Part shown: positions 17,745-25,200 of the stretch, in pieces | How positions within the stretch are numbered: position 1 is the first letter of the stretch | Layout: every line of letters begins with the position of its first letter | Assembly (NCBI RefSeq): GCF_009377175.1 | Contig: NZ_VJZD01000071.1 | Span: 1 to 38,417 of the forward strand | Direction: 5' to 3' | DNA length: 38,417 nucleotides | Source of the DNA: Streptomyces adustus | Lineage (GTDB): Bacteria > Actinomycetota > Actinomycetes > Streptomycetales > Streptomycetaceae | Position numbers and translations under genes: made by a program | Notes under the pieces: generated by a model | What the model was told of the DNA's origin: nothing | Databases searched by the model: none | The model's input: the letters and a program-made list of their open reading frames with translations, nothing else

Positions 17745-18950
17745 TCAGCCCTGGATTCGGTACTCTTCGAGCAATCTGCGCCCAATGATCATTTTCTGGA
17801 TCTCGGCGGTACCTTCGCCGATCAGCAGCATCGGGGCCTCACGGTAGAGGCGCTCGATCTCGTACTCCTTGGAGAAGCCGTAGCCGCCGTGGATCCGGAA
17901 GGCGTCCTCGACGACCTCCTTGCAGTACTCGGAGGCGAGGTACTTCGCCATCCCTGCTTCGAGGTCGTTTCGCTCCCCGGAGTCCTTTTTGCGTGCTGCG
18001 TTCACCATCATGGCATGGGCGGCCTCGACCTTGGTAGCCATCTCGGCGAGCTTGAACTGGATCGCCTGGTGCTGGGCGATCGCCTTGCCGAAAGTGTGAC
18101 GCTGCTGGGCGTACTGGACACCGAGCTCGAAGGCGCGCTGGGCGACGCCGCAGCCACGCGCCGCCACGTTGACGCGGCCGACCTCCACGCCGTCCATCAT
18201 TTGGTAAAAACCTCGCCCGGTGACCCCGCCGAGCACTCGATCCGCGGAGATCCGCAGGTCATCCATGATCAGCTCGGTGGTGTCGACCCCCTTGTACCCC
18301 ATCTTGTCGATCTTCCCGGGGATGGTCAGACCGGGACGGACCTCGCCGAAGCCGGGCTCCTTCTCCACGAGGAACGTCGTCATCGACTTGTGCGGGGCCG
18401 TGCCCTCGGGGTGTCCTTCGTCACTTCGCACCAGAACGGCCACGAGGGACGACGTGCCGCCGTTCGTCAGCCACATCTTCTGGCCGTTGAGGACGTACTC
18501 GTCGCCGTCCTTGACCGCCTTCGACGAGATCGCCGAGACGTCCGAGCCGAGGGCCGGCTCCGACATCGAGAAGGCGCCGCGGATGTCACCGGCCGCCATG
18601 CGCGGCAGGAAGTGGTCCTTCTGCTCCTGCGTGCCGTGCTGCTTGAGCATGTACGCCACGATGAAGTGCGTGTTGATGATGCCGGAGACCGACATCCAGC
18701 CGCGGGCGATCTCCTCGACGCACAGGGCGTAGGTGAGGAGGGACTCGCCGAGGCCGCCGTACTCCTCGGGGATCATCAGGCCGAAGAGGCCCAGCTCCTT
18801 CAGGCCGTCGACGATCTGCTGCGGGTACTCGTCGCGGTGCTCCAGCTCGGTGGCGACCGGGATGATCTCCTTGTCCACGAAGTCGCGGACGGTGGAGAGG
18901 ATCTCCTGCTGGATGTCGGTCAGACCGGCGGTCTGGGCGAGTCGCGCCAT
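17745..18950 (-). CDS. mcd: Acyl-CoA dehydrogenase, probable methylsuccinyl-CoA dehydrogenase
   Basis: A 401-residue FAD enzyme of the acyl-CoA dehydrogenase fold. It has the FSMSEPALGSDVSA flavin/substrate motif near residue 140, the QRHTFGKAIAQHQAIQ C-terminal motif, and GEGTAEIQK, which carries the catalytic glutamate. By position as the last gene of a ccr-meaA-mcl-mch cluster it should oxidise (2S)-methylsuccinyl-CoA to mesaconyl-CoA; sequence alone says only acyl-CoA dehydrogenase. It is shorter than the Rhodobacter Mcd I know of (about 550 residues), lacking the N-terminal extension. The start ATG at 18950 lies two bases after the mch stop. An FAD-ETF electron route is expected. Confidence 0.88.
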   Translation of the reverse strand: MARLAQTAGLTDIQQEILSTVRDFVDKEIIPVATELEHRDEYPQQIVDGLKELGLFGLMIPEEYGGLGESLLTYALCVEEIARGWMSVSGIINTHFIVAYMLKQHGTQEQKDHFLPRMAAGDIRGAFSMSEPALGSDVSAISSKAVKDGDEYVLNGQKMWLTNGGTSSLVAVLVRSDEGHPEGTAPHKSMTTFLVEKEPGFGEVRPGLTIPGKIDKMGYKGVDTTELIMDDLRISADRVLGGVTGRGFYQMMDGVEVGRVNVAARGCGVAQRAFELGVQYAQQRHTFGKAIAQHQAIQFKLAEMATKVEAAHAMMVNAARKKDSGERNDLEAGMAKYLASEYCKEVVEDAFRIHGGYGFSKEYEIERLYREAPMLLIGEGTAEIQKMIIGRRLLEEYRIQG

Positions 18951-18952
18951 CT

Positions 18953-19465
18953 CTACTTCTCCTGCTGCTTGAGCTCCGGGCGCCCGGGCTGCTCGCCGCC
19001 GCGCTCCTTGATGTACGTCTCGGTCGGCACCATCACCTTGCGGCGGAACACGCACACGAGCGTGCCGTCCTGCTTGTAGCCCTTGGTCTCCACGTGGACG
19101 ATGCCGCGGTCCGACTTGGACCGGGAGGGCGTCTTGTCGAGGACCGTGGTCTCGCCGTAGATGGTGTCGCCGTGGAAGGTCGGCGCCACGTGCTTGAGCG
19201 ACTCGATCTCCAGGTTGGCGATCGCCTTGCCCGAGACGTCCGGGACGGACATGCCGAGCAGCAGCGAGTAGATGTAGTTGCCCACGACGACGTTCTTGCC
19301 GAAGTCGGTCGTGTTCTCCGCATAGTTGGTGTCCATGTGGAGGGGGTGGTGGTTCATGGTGAGGAGGCAGAACAGGTGGTCGTCGTACTCCGTGACCGTC
19401 TTTCCGGGCCAGTGCTTGTACGTCGCCCCGACCTCGAACTCCTCGTAGGTCCGTCCGAACTGCAT
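18953..19465 (-). CDS. mch: MaoC-type hydratase, probable mesaconyl-CoA hydratase
   Basis: A 170-residue single hot-dog-fold hydratase. The MaoC hydratase-2 pattern is visible: an aspartate-histidine pair in TMNHHPLHMDTNYAE, plus a VVVGNYIYSLLLGMSV core helix and a C-terminal RRKVMVP strand. Cluster position implies interconversion of mesaconyl-CoA and beta-methylmalyl-CoA. Proteobacterial Mch proteins are about twice this length with two hot-dog domains, so the actinobacterial enzyme probably works as a homodimer of single domains. It starts five bases after the mcl stop and ends two bases before mcd. Confidence 0.85.
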   Translation of the reverse strand: MQFGRTYEEFEVGATYKHWPGKTVTEYDDHLFCLLTMNHHPLHMDTNYAENTTDFGKNVVVGNYIYSLLLGMSVPDVSGKAIANLEIESLKHVAPTFHGDTIYGETTVLDKTPSRSKSDRGIVHVETKGYKQDGTLVCVFRRKVMVPTETYIKERGGEQPGRPELKQQEK

Positions 19466-19470
19466 CGCGC

Positions 19471-20436
19471 TCAGGCCTCCGGGATCTCGAACTTGGTGGT
19501 GCGCTGCATACCGGCGGCGCGGCCCTTGCCGGAGATGACCAGGGCCATCTTGCGGCTGGCCTCGTCGATCATCTCGTCGCCGAGCATCGCCGAGCCCTTC
19601 TTGCCGCCCGCCTCGGACGTGTAGTAGTCGTACGCGTCCAGGATCAGCTCGGCGTGGTCGAAGTCCTCCTGCGAGGGCGAGAAGATCTCGTTCGACGCCT
19701 CGACCTGGCCCGGGTGCAGCACCCACTTGCCGTCGAAGCCGAGCGCGGCGGCCCGGCCGGCGACCTCGCGGTAGCCCTCGACGTTGCGGATCTGGAGGTA
19801 GGGGCCGTCGATCGCCTGGAGGTTGTTGGCGCGGGCGGCCATCAGGATCTTCATCAGGATGTAGTGGTAGGCGTCCGCCGGGTAGCCGGGCGGCTGCTCA
19901 CCGACGACCAGCGACTTCATGTTGATCGACGCCATGAAGTCGGCCGGGCCGAAGATGATCGTCTCCACGCGCTGGGAGGCGGTGGCGATCTCGTTGACGT
20001 TGTTCAGGCCCTGGGCGTTCTCGATCTGCGCCTCGATGCCGATCTTGCCGACCTCGAAGCCCATCGTCTTCTCGATCTGCGTCAGCAGCAGATCAAGCGC
20101 CACCACCTGCTGGGCCGTCTGGACCTTCGGCAGCATGATGCAGTCGAGGTTCTGGCCCGCGCCCTCGACGACCGTGACGACATCGCGGTACGTCCACTCG
20201 GTCGTCCAGTCGTTGACGCGCACGACCCGCGTCTTGCCGGTCCAGTCGCCCTCGTTGAGGAACTTCACGATGGTGTGCCGCGCCTCGGGCTTGGCGAGCG
20301 GCGCGCACGCGTCCTCCAGGTCCAGGAAGACCTGGTCGGCCGGGAGGCCCTGCGCCTTCTCCAGGAAGCGCGGGTTGCTCCCCGGGACCGCGAGGCAGGA
20401 GCGCCGCGGACGCAGACGGTTGACGGGCGTGGTCAT
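19471..20436 (-). CDS. mcl: HpcH/HpaI-CitE family lyase, probable malyl-CoA / beta-methylmalyl-CoA lyase
   Basis: A 321-residue TIM-barrel C-C lyase of the citrate lyase beta family. It has LAVPGSNPRFLEKAQ at the N-terminus, the magnesium-binding FLDLEDA region, the IEAQIENAQGL motif with the second metal glutamate, and the GPADFMASI motif with the metal aspartate. In the ethylmalonyl-CoA pathway it splits beta-methylmalyl-CoA into glyoxylate and propionyl-CoA, and can also make or cleave malyl-CoA. The start codon overlaps the meaA stop (ATGA), proving close coupling. A LHPGQVEASNEIFSPS motif near the C-terminus is typical of the family's CoA lid. Confidence 0.9.
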   Translation of the reverse strand: MTTPVNRLRPRRSCLAVPGSNPRFLEKAQGLPADQVFLDLEDACAPLAKPEARHTIVKFLNEGDWTGKTRVVRVNDWTTEWTYRDVVTVVEGAGQNLDCIMLPKVQTAQQVVALDLLLTQIEKTMGFEVGKIGIEAQIENAQGLNNVNEIATASQRVETIIFGPADFMASINMKSLVVGEQPPGYPADAYHYILMKILMAARANNLQAIDGPYLQIRNVEGYREVAGRAAALGFDGKWVLHPGQVEASNEIFSPSQEDFDHAELILDAYDYYTSEAGGKKGSAMLGDEMIDEASRKMALVISGKGRAAGMQRTTKFEIPEA

Positions 20437-22460
20437 GCGGGGACCTCCAGGGGGTCGAGCTTGTTCGCTTTCCGGATCTCGTCGACGATACGGCCGATGA
20501 TCCCGGTGATGTCGAAGTCCTTCGGGGTGAAGACCGCGGCCACTCCGGCGGCCCTGAGCTGCTCGGCGTCGGCGTTCGGGATGATCCCGCCCGCGATCAC
20601 CGGGATGTCGGCCGCGCCGGCCTCGCGCAGCCGCTCCAGCACGTCCGGGACGAGCTGGGCGTGCGAGCCGGAGAGGATGGACAGGCCGACCGCGTGCACG
20701 TCCTCGGCGAGGGCGGCGTCCACGATCTGCTCGGGGGTCAGCCGGATGCCCTGGTAGACCACCTCGAACCCGGCGTCGCGGGCCCGCACGGCGATCTGCT
20801 CGGCACCGTTGGAGTGCCCGTCCAGGCCCGGCTTGCCGACCAGGAAGCGGAGCTTTCCGCTGCCCAGCTCCCGGGCGGTGGCGTCCACCTTTCGGCGGAC
20901 CTCCGCCATGGGCGAGCCCGCCTCGGCGGGGACGGCCACCGGCGCCGAGGAGACACCGGTCGGGGCACGGAACTCCCCGAACACCTCCCGCAGCGCGCCC
21001 GCCCACTCGCCGGTGGTGACACCGGCACGGGCGCACTCCAGGGTGGCTTCCATGAGGTTGCCGGTGCCCTTGGCGGCCTCCTTGAGGCGCTCCAGCGCCT
21101 TGCAGGGCCGGGGGTGGTTGAAGGGCGGCTGGTAGCGGGTGTCGCGCCACTGCCCGAGCGACTCGACGACCCGCGCCTCGACCGCCGGGTCCACCGTCTG
21201 GATCGCCGTGTCCAGGTCGGCGGTCAGCGGGTTGGGCTCGGTCGTCTCGAAGATGTTGACGCCGACGATCTTCTCCTGGCCGGACTCGATCCGGGCCCGG
21301 CGCTCGGCGTGCGAGGAGACCAGCTGCGACTTGAGGTAGCCGGACTCGACGGCGGCCATCGCGCCGCCCATCTCCTGGATCCGGTCGATCTCGGCGAGGG
21401 AGTCCTCGACGAGCTGGGCGACCTTCGCCTCGATGACGTGCGAGCCCGCGAAGATGTCCTCGTACTCCAGCAGGTCGCTCTCGTGCGCCAGCACCTGCTG
21501 GATGCGCAGCGACCACTGCTGGTCCCAGGGCCGGGGCAGGCCCAGCGCTTCGTTCCAGGCCGGCAGCTGCACGGCACGCGCGCGGGCGTCCTTGGAGAGC
21601 GTCACGGCCAGCATCTCCAGCACGATCCGCTGGACGTTGTTCTCCGGCTGTGCCTCGGTCAGGCCGAGGGAGTTGACCTGGACGCCGTAGCGGAAGCGGC
21701 GCTGCTTGGCGTCCGCGATGCCGTACCGGTCACGGGTGATCTGGTCCCAGATGCGGCCGAACGCCCGCATCTTGCACATCTCCTCGACGAAGCGGACGCC
21801 CGCGTTCACGAAGAAGGAGATACGGGCGACGACATCGCCCTTGCGGTCCTCCGGGATCTGGCCGGACGCGAACACCGCGTCCAGCACGGCGATCGCGGTG
21901 GACATCGCGTACGCGATCTCCTGGACCGGAGTGGCCCCCGCCTCCTGGAGGTGGTAGCTGCAGATGTTGATCGGGTTCCACTTGGGGATGTGGTTGACCG
22001 TGTAGCAGATCATGTCCGTCGTCAGCCGCAGCGACGGCCCCGGCGGGAACACATGGGTGCCCCGCGACAGGTACTCCTTGACGATGTCGTTCTGCGTCGT
22101 CCCCTGGAGCTTGGTGACGTCCGCGCCCTGCTCCTCGGCGACGACCTGATAGAGCGCCAGCAGCCACATGGCGGTGGCGTTGATCGTCATCGAGGTGTTC
22201 ATCTGCTCCAGGGGGATGTCCTGGAACAGCCGGCGCATGTCACCGAGGTGTGCGACGGGCACGCCGACCCGGCCGACCTCGCCGCGGGCGAGGATGTGGT
22301 CGGAGTCGTAGCCGGTCTGCGTCGGCAGGTCGAACGCCACCGACAGGCCGGTCTGGCCCTTGGCGAGGTTGCGCCGGTACAGCTCGTTGGACGCCTCGGC
22401 CGTGGAGTGACCGGCGTAGGTCCGCATCAACCACGGCCGGTCCTTCTGACGCTCGCTCAT
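20433..22460 (-). CDS. meaA: Coenzyme B12-dependent ethylmalonyl-CoA mutase (MeaA/Ecm)
   Basis: A 675-residue acyl-CoA mutase. The N-terminal 1-500 is the TIM barrel that binds the CoA ester (YAGHSTAEASNELYRRNLAKGQTGLSVAFDLPTQ region). The C-terminal domain carries the cobalamin lower-ligand signature LDGHSNG near residue 548 and the GLSILSGSH motif downstream. It converts ethylmalonyl-CoA to methylsuccinyl-CoA by radical carbon-skeleton rearrangement. The single-chain architecture and cluster place it with Ecm rather than methylmalonyl-CoA mutase. GAGGTCC precedes the ATG, nine bases separate it from the ccr stop, and it overlaps mcl by four bases. Confidence 0.95.
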   Translation of the reverse strand: MSERQKDRPWLMRTYAGHSTAEASNELYRRNLAKGQTGLSVAFDLPTQTGYDSDHILARGEVGRVGVPVAHLGDMRRLFQDIPLEQMNTSMTINATAMWLLALYQVVAEEQGADVTKLQGTTQNDIVKEYLSRGTHVFPPGPSLRLTTDMICYTVNHIPKWNPINICSYHLQEAGATPVQEIAYAMSTAIAVLDAVFASGQIPEDRKGDVVARISFFVNAGVRFVEEMCKMRAFGRIWDQITRDRYGIADAKQRRFRYGVQVNSLGLTEAQPENNVQRIVLEMLAVTLSKDARARAVQLPAWNEALGLPRPWDQQWSLRIQQVLAHESDLLEYEDIFAGSHVIEAKVAQLVEDSLAEIDRIQEMGGAMAAVESGYLKSQLVSSHAERRARIESGQEKIVGVNIFETTEPNPLTADLDTAIQTVDPAVEARVVESLGQWRDTRYQPPFNHPRPCKALERLKEAAKGTGNLMEATLECARAGVTTGEWAGALREVFGEFRAPTGVSSAPVAVPAEAGSPMAEVRRKVDATARELGSGKLRFLVGKPGLDGHSNGAEQIAVRARDAGFEVVYQGIRLTPEQIVDAALAEDVHAVGLSILSGSHAQLVPDVLERLREAGAADIPVIAGGIIPNADAEQLRAAGVAAVFTPKDFDITGIIGRIVDEIRKANKLDPLEVPA

Positions 22461-22469
22461 GGGTGGACC

Positions 22470-23813
22470 TCAGATGTTCCGGAAGCGGTTGATGGCGTCG
22501 ACGTGCTGGGCGCGCAGTTCCTCGTCGCGCACGCCGAGGCCTTCCTCGGGCGCCAGGCAGAGCACGCCGACCTTGCCCTGGTGGAGGTTGCGGTGCACGT
22601 CGTAGGCGGCCTGTCCGGTGTCCTCGAGGGAGTAGACCTTGGACAGCGTCGGGTGGATCTTGCCCTTGGCGATGAGGCGGTTGGCCTCCCACGCCTCGCG
22701 GTAGTTGGCGAAGTGCGAGCCGATGATCCGCTTCAGCGACATCCACAGGTAGCGGTTGTCGTACTCGTGCATGTAGCCCGAGGTCGAGGCGCAGGTGGTG
22801 ATGGTGCCGCCCTTGCGGGTGACGAAGACGGACGCGCCGAAGGTCTCGCGGCCGGGGTGCTCGAAGACGATGTCGATGTCCTCGCCGCCGGTGAGCTCGC
22901 GGATGCGCTTGCCGAAGCGCTTCCACTCCTTCGGGTCCTGGGTCTGCTCGTCCTTCCAGAACCGGTAGCCCTCGGCGTTGCGGTCGATGACGTTCTCGGC
23001 GCCCATGGAGCGGCAGATGTCGGCCTTCTCCGGGCTGGAGACGACACAGATCGGGTTGGCGCCGCCGGCCAGCGCGAACTGCGTCGCGTACGAGCCGAGC
23101 CCGCCGCTCGCGCCCCAGATGAGGACGTTGTCGCCCTGCTTCATGCCGGCGCCGTTGCGGGAGACCAGCTGCCGGTAGGCGGTGGAGTTCACCAGGCCCG
23201 GGGCGGCGGCCTCCTCCCAGCTGAGGTGGCCGGGCTTGGGCATCAGCTGGTTGGACTTGACGAGCGCGATCTCGGCGAGGCCGCCGAAGTTGGTCTCGAA
23301 GCCCCAGATGCGCTGCTCGGGGTCGAGCATCGTGTCGTTGTGGCCGTCCGAGGACTCCAGCTCGACCGACAGGCAGTGCGCGACGACCTCGTCGCCCGGC
23401 TTCCAGGCGTTCACGCCGGGGCCGGTGCGCAGGACGACGCCCGCGAGGTCGGAGCCGATGATGTGGTACGGCAGGTCGTGGCGCTTGGTGAGCTCGGAGA
23501 GCCGGCCGTAGCGCTCCAGGAACCCGAACGTCGACAGCGGCTCGAAGATCGAGGTCCACACGGAGTTGTAGTTGACCGAGGAGGCCATCACGGCCACCAG
23601 GGCCTCGCCCGGGCCCAGCTCCGGCAGCGGCACCTCGTCGAGGTGCAGCGACTTGCGCGGGTCCTTCTCGCGGGTCTGCATGCCCGCGAACATCTCCGTC
23701 TCGTCCTTGTGCACGGTCATCGCGCGGTACGACTCGGGCAGCTCGAGAGCGGCGAAGTCGGCCGACGTCGATTCGGGTGACTGGATCGCGTCCAGGATGT
23801 CCTTAACGGTCAC
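22470..23813 (-). CDS. ccr: Crotonyl-CoA carboxylase/reductase
   Basis: A 447-residue NADPH-dependent medium-chain-dehydrogenase-fold enzyme that reductively carboxylates crotonyl-CoA to ethylmalonyl-CoA. The Rossmann motif GASGGLGSYATQ begins near residue 234. The carbon dioxide pocket described for the Kitasatospora enzyme (Asn81, Phe170, Glu171, His365) is conserved: Asn at 81/83, Phe172-Glu173 in WGFETNFGG, and His367 in GSHFAN. The start is the GTG at 23813, seven bases after GGAGG, giving the family's standard length. It is the first gene of the operon and its product supplies both central carbon and ethylmalonyl-CoA extender units. Confidence 0.96.
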   Translation of the reverse strand: MTVKDILDAIQSPESTSADFAALELPESYRAMTVHKDETEMFAGMQTREKDPRKSLHLDEVPLPELGPGEALVAVMASSVNYNSVWTSIFEPLSTFGFLERYGRLSELTKRHDLPYHIIGSDLAGVVLRTGPGVNAWKPGDEVVAHCLSVELESSDGHNDTMLDPEQRIWGFETNFGGLAEIALVKSNQLMPKPGHLSWEEAAAPGLVNSTAYRQLVSRNGAGMKQGDNVLIWGASGGLGSYATQFALAGGANPICVVSSPEKADICRSMGAENVIDRNAEGYRFWKDEQTQDPKEWKRFGKRIRELTGGEDIDIVFEHPGRETFGASVFVTRKGGTITTCASTSGYMHEYDNRYLWMSLKRIIGSHFANYREAWEANRLIAKGKIHPTLSKVYSLEDTGQAAYDVHRNLHQGKVGVLCLAPEEGLGVRDEELRAQHVDAINRFRNI

Positions 23814-24177
23814 GGTGTTGCCTCCGGCGGTGAGCGCCCTGAGGGAGGGGCGCTGAGGGTTGCGGCGGTGCTGCTGAGGGTGTGAGGAGTGCCGTCGGTT
23901 CGGCGGGGGTGGAGCTTCGGCAGCGCTTTGTGGCGCGGGAGGTTGCCTGTGACGCAGGCGTCCGGGCGCGCGACCAGGTGGTTGCGGGGACAGCCGACGT
24001 GCGCATGGTCTCTGCACGCCGGCCGCCCGGACCACTTCAACGTATGACACTGCGTGCCACCGTGCAAGGCACGGGGTGCCAGAACTTCCTCTCAGATGAA
24101 ATCTTTACGTAACAAATGAGCGATGATCGATCGAACGGGCTCTGAAATCTGGTGGAAAAGTGCCCTGACATGCCAAA
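23814..24177 (-). promoter_or_regulatory. Upstream region of the ccr operon
   Basis: A 364-bp leader with no convincing gene on either strand. It contains an unusually AT-rich patch for this genome at 24091-24125, including the palindrome TTACGTAA at 24105-24112. On the minus strand TAAAGAT overlaps this palindrome and could be a -10 box for ccr, with the start codon about 290 bases downstream, but no clear -35 is seen. A long 5' untranslated region or an operator for the adjacent TetR protein is possible. Confidence 0.35.
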
Positions 24178-24201
24178 ACGGCCACCCGGGAGGGTGGCCG
24201 T
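24178..24201 (-). terminator. Rho-independent terminator after the tetR gene
   Basis: ACGGCCACCC at 24178-24187 pairs with GGGTGGCCGT at 24192-24201 around a four-base loop. Read on the minus strand it is followed by TTTT and starts 24 bp after the regulator's stop, the classic arrangement. Confidence 0.85.
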
Positions 24202-24224
24202 CGTCACAGGGGTCGGTCAGGTGG

Positions 24225-25040
24225 TCAGCGCTCCCGGAGCGCCTCCTCGATGGTTCGCATGACCTCGTCCAGCGGGGCGTCGGTCCGCGCGACCGTCACC
24301 AGGACCTCGCCCTGGTGGGAGACCGCAGCCGGGGCCGCGGCGGGCTTGGGGGCCGTCCCGCGGCCCGCGCCGATCCCCGAACCGAACGTCTTGCGCACGA
24401 TCGCGAAGGCGTGGTCGAGCTGGGCCTCGACATCGCCCTGGCCGCCGGCCCGCAGCCAGCGCCGCAGGACGTGGTTGTGGGCGGTGACCACGGCGGACGC
24501 GGCGACCTCGGCGAGCAGCGGGTCGTCGTTGGCGTCGTCGTCGTGCGCGTGCTCGTCGAAGTGGCCCAGCAGATAGCGGGTGAACAGCCGCTCGTAACGG
24601 GCCACCGAGGCGATCTCCGCCTCCCGCAGGGTGGGCACCTCGCGGGTCAGCGTGTAGCGGGCGACCGAGATCTCCGGCCGGGCCGCGTACATCCGCATGA
24701 CCTCCTTGATGCCCCGGCACACGGTGTCGAGCGGGTGCTCGTGCGCGGGCGCCGCGTTCAGCACCGCCTCGGCGCGCACCAGGGTGTCGTCGTGGTCCGG
24801 GAAGATCGCCTCTTCCTTGGAGCGGAAGTGACGGAAGAAGGTGCGGCGGGCGACCCCGGCCGCGGCCGCGATCTCGTCGACCGTGGTCGCCTCGTACCCC
24901 TTGGTCGCGAACAGCTCCATCGCGGCGGCCGCCAGTTCGCGGCGCATTTTCAGCCGCTGCGCGGCCGCGCGGCTGCCCGCGGCGCTCTCCGGTGCGTCGG
25001 GCGCGGCTGGTGTACGTGAGGACTTGGCGGGCTGGGGCAT
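24225..25040 (-). CDS. TetR-family transcriptional regulator
   Basis: A 271-residue regulator. After an Ala/Pro-rich 25-residue tail comes a standard TetR DNA-binding domain: MELFATKGYEATTVDEIAAAAGVARRTFFRHFRSKEEAI, with the recognition helix around residues 60-75. The C-terminal ligand domain is all-helical, with an unusual acidic-histidine loop (HFDEHAHDDDANDD) and a Pro/Ala linker before a final amphipathic helix. An ATG 18 bases upstream (25058) is an alternative start. It lies between the dehydrogenase gene and the ccr operon, all in one direction, so it is the best candidate to control the pathway, perhaps by sensing an acyl-CoA. This is inferred from position. Confidence 0.88.
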   Translation of the reverse strand: MPQPAKSSRTPAAPDAPESAAGSRAAAQRLKMRRELAAAAMELFATKGYEATTVDEIAAAAGVARRTFFRHFRSKEEAIFPDHDDTLVRAEAVLNAAPAHEHPLDTVCRGIKEVMRMYAARPEISVARYTLTREVPTLREAEIASVARYERLFTRYLLGHFDEHAHDDDANDDPLLAEVAASAVVTAHNHVLRRWLRAGGQGDVEAQLDHAFAIVRKTFGSGIGAGRGTAPKPAAAPAAVSHQGEVLVTVARTDAPLDEVMRTIEEALRER

Positions 25041-25058
25041 GCCCCGAACGTACTGCAT

Positions 25059-25078
25059 GTGCGCAGCTCGGTGCGCAG
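25059..25078. promoter_or_regulatory. Paired TGCGCA sites ahead of the tetR gene
   Basis: GTGCGCAG occurs twice, at 25059-25066 and 25071-25078, twelve bases apart and each containing the palindrome TGCGCA. The pair lies within 40 bp upstream of the regulator's start codon, a usual place for an autoregulatory operator. No footprint-like consensus is known to me. Confidence 0.35.
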
Positions 25079-25200
25079 GTCCGGGGTTTCCCCCGCCCTG
25101 GACGGGCGGGGGAGGGTCGAGCCGGCCGGACCGCCCGAATCCACCCGGATCGAGCAGTCCGCCCCAGTCCGTGCCCGACCGGAACCAGTCGCCGGGACGC

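Noticed and set aside
20661..23780. A 1039-codon plus-strand frame opposite meaA and ccr
   Set aside because: Antisense shadow; meaA and ccr on the minus strand have all catalytic motifs.
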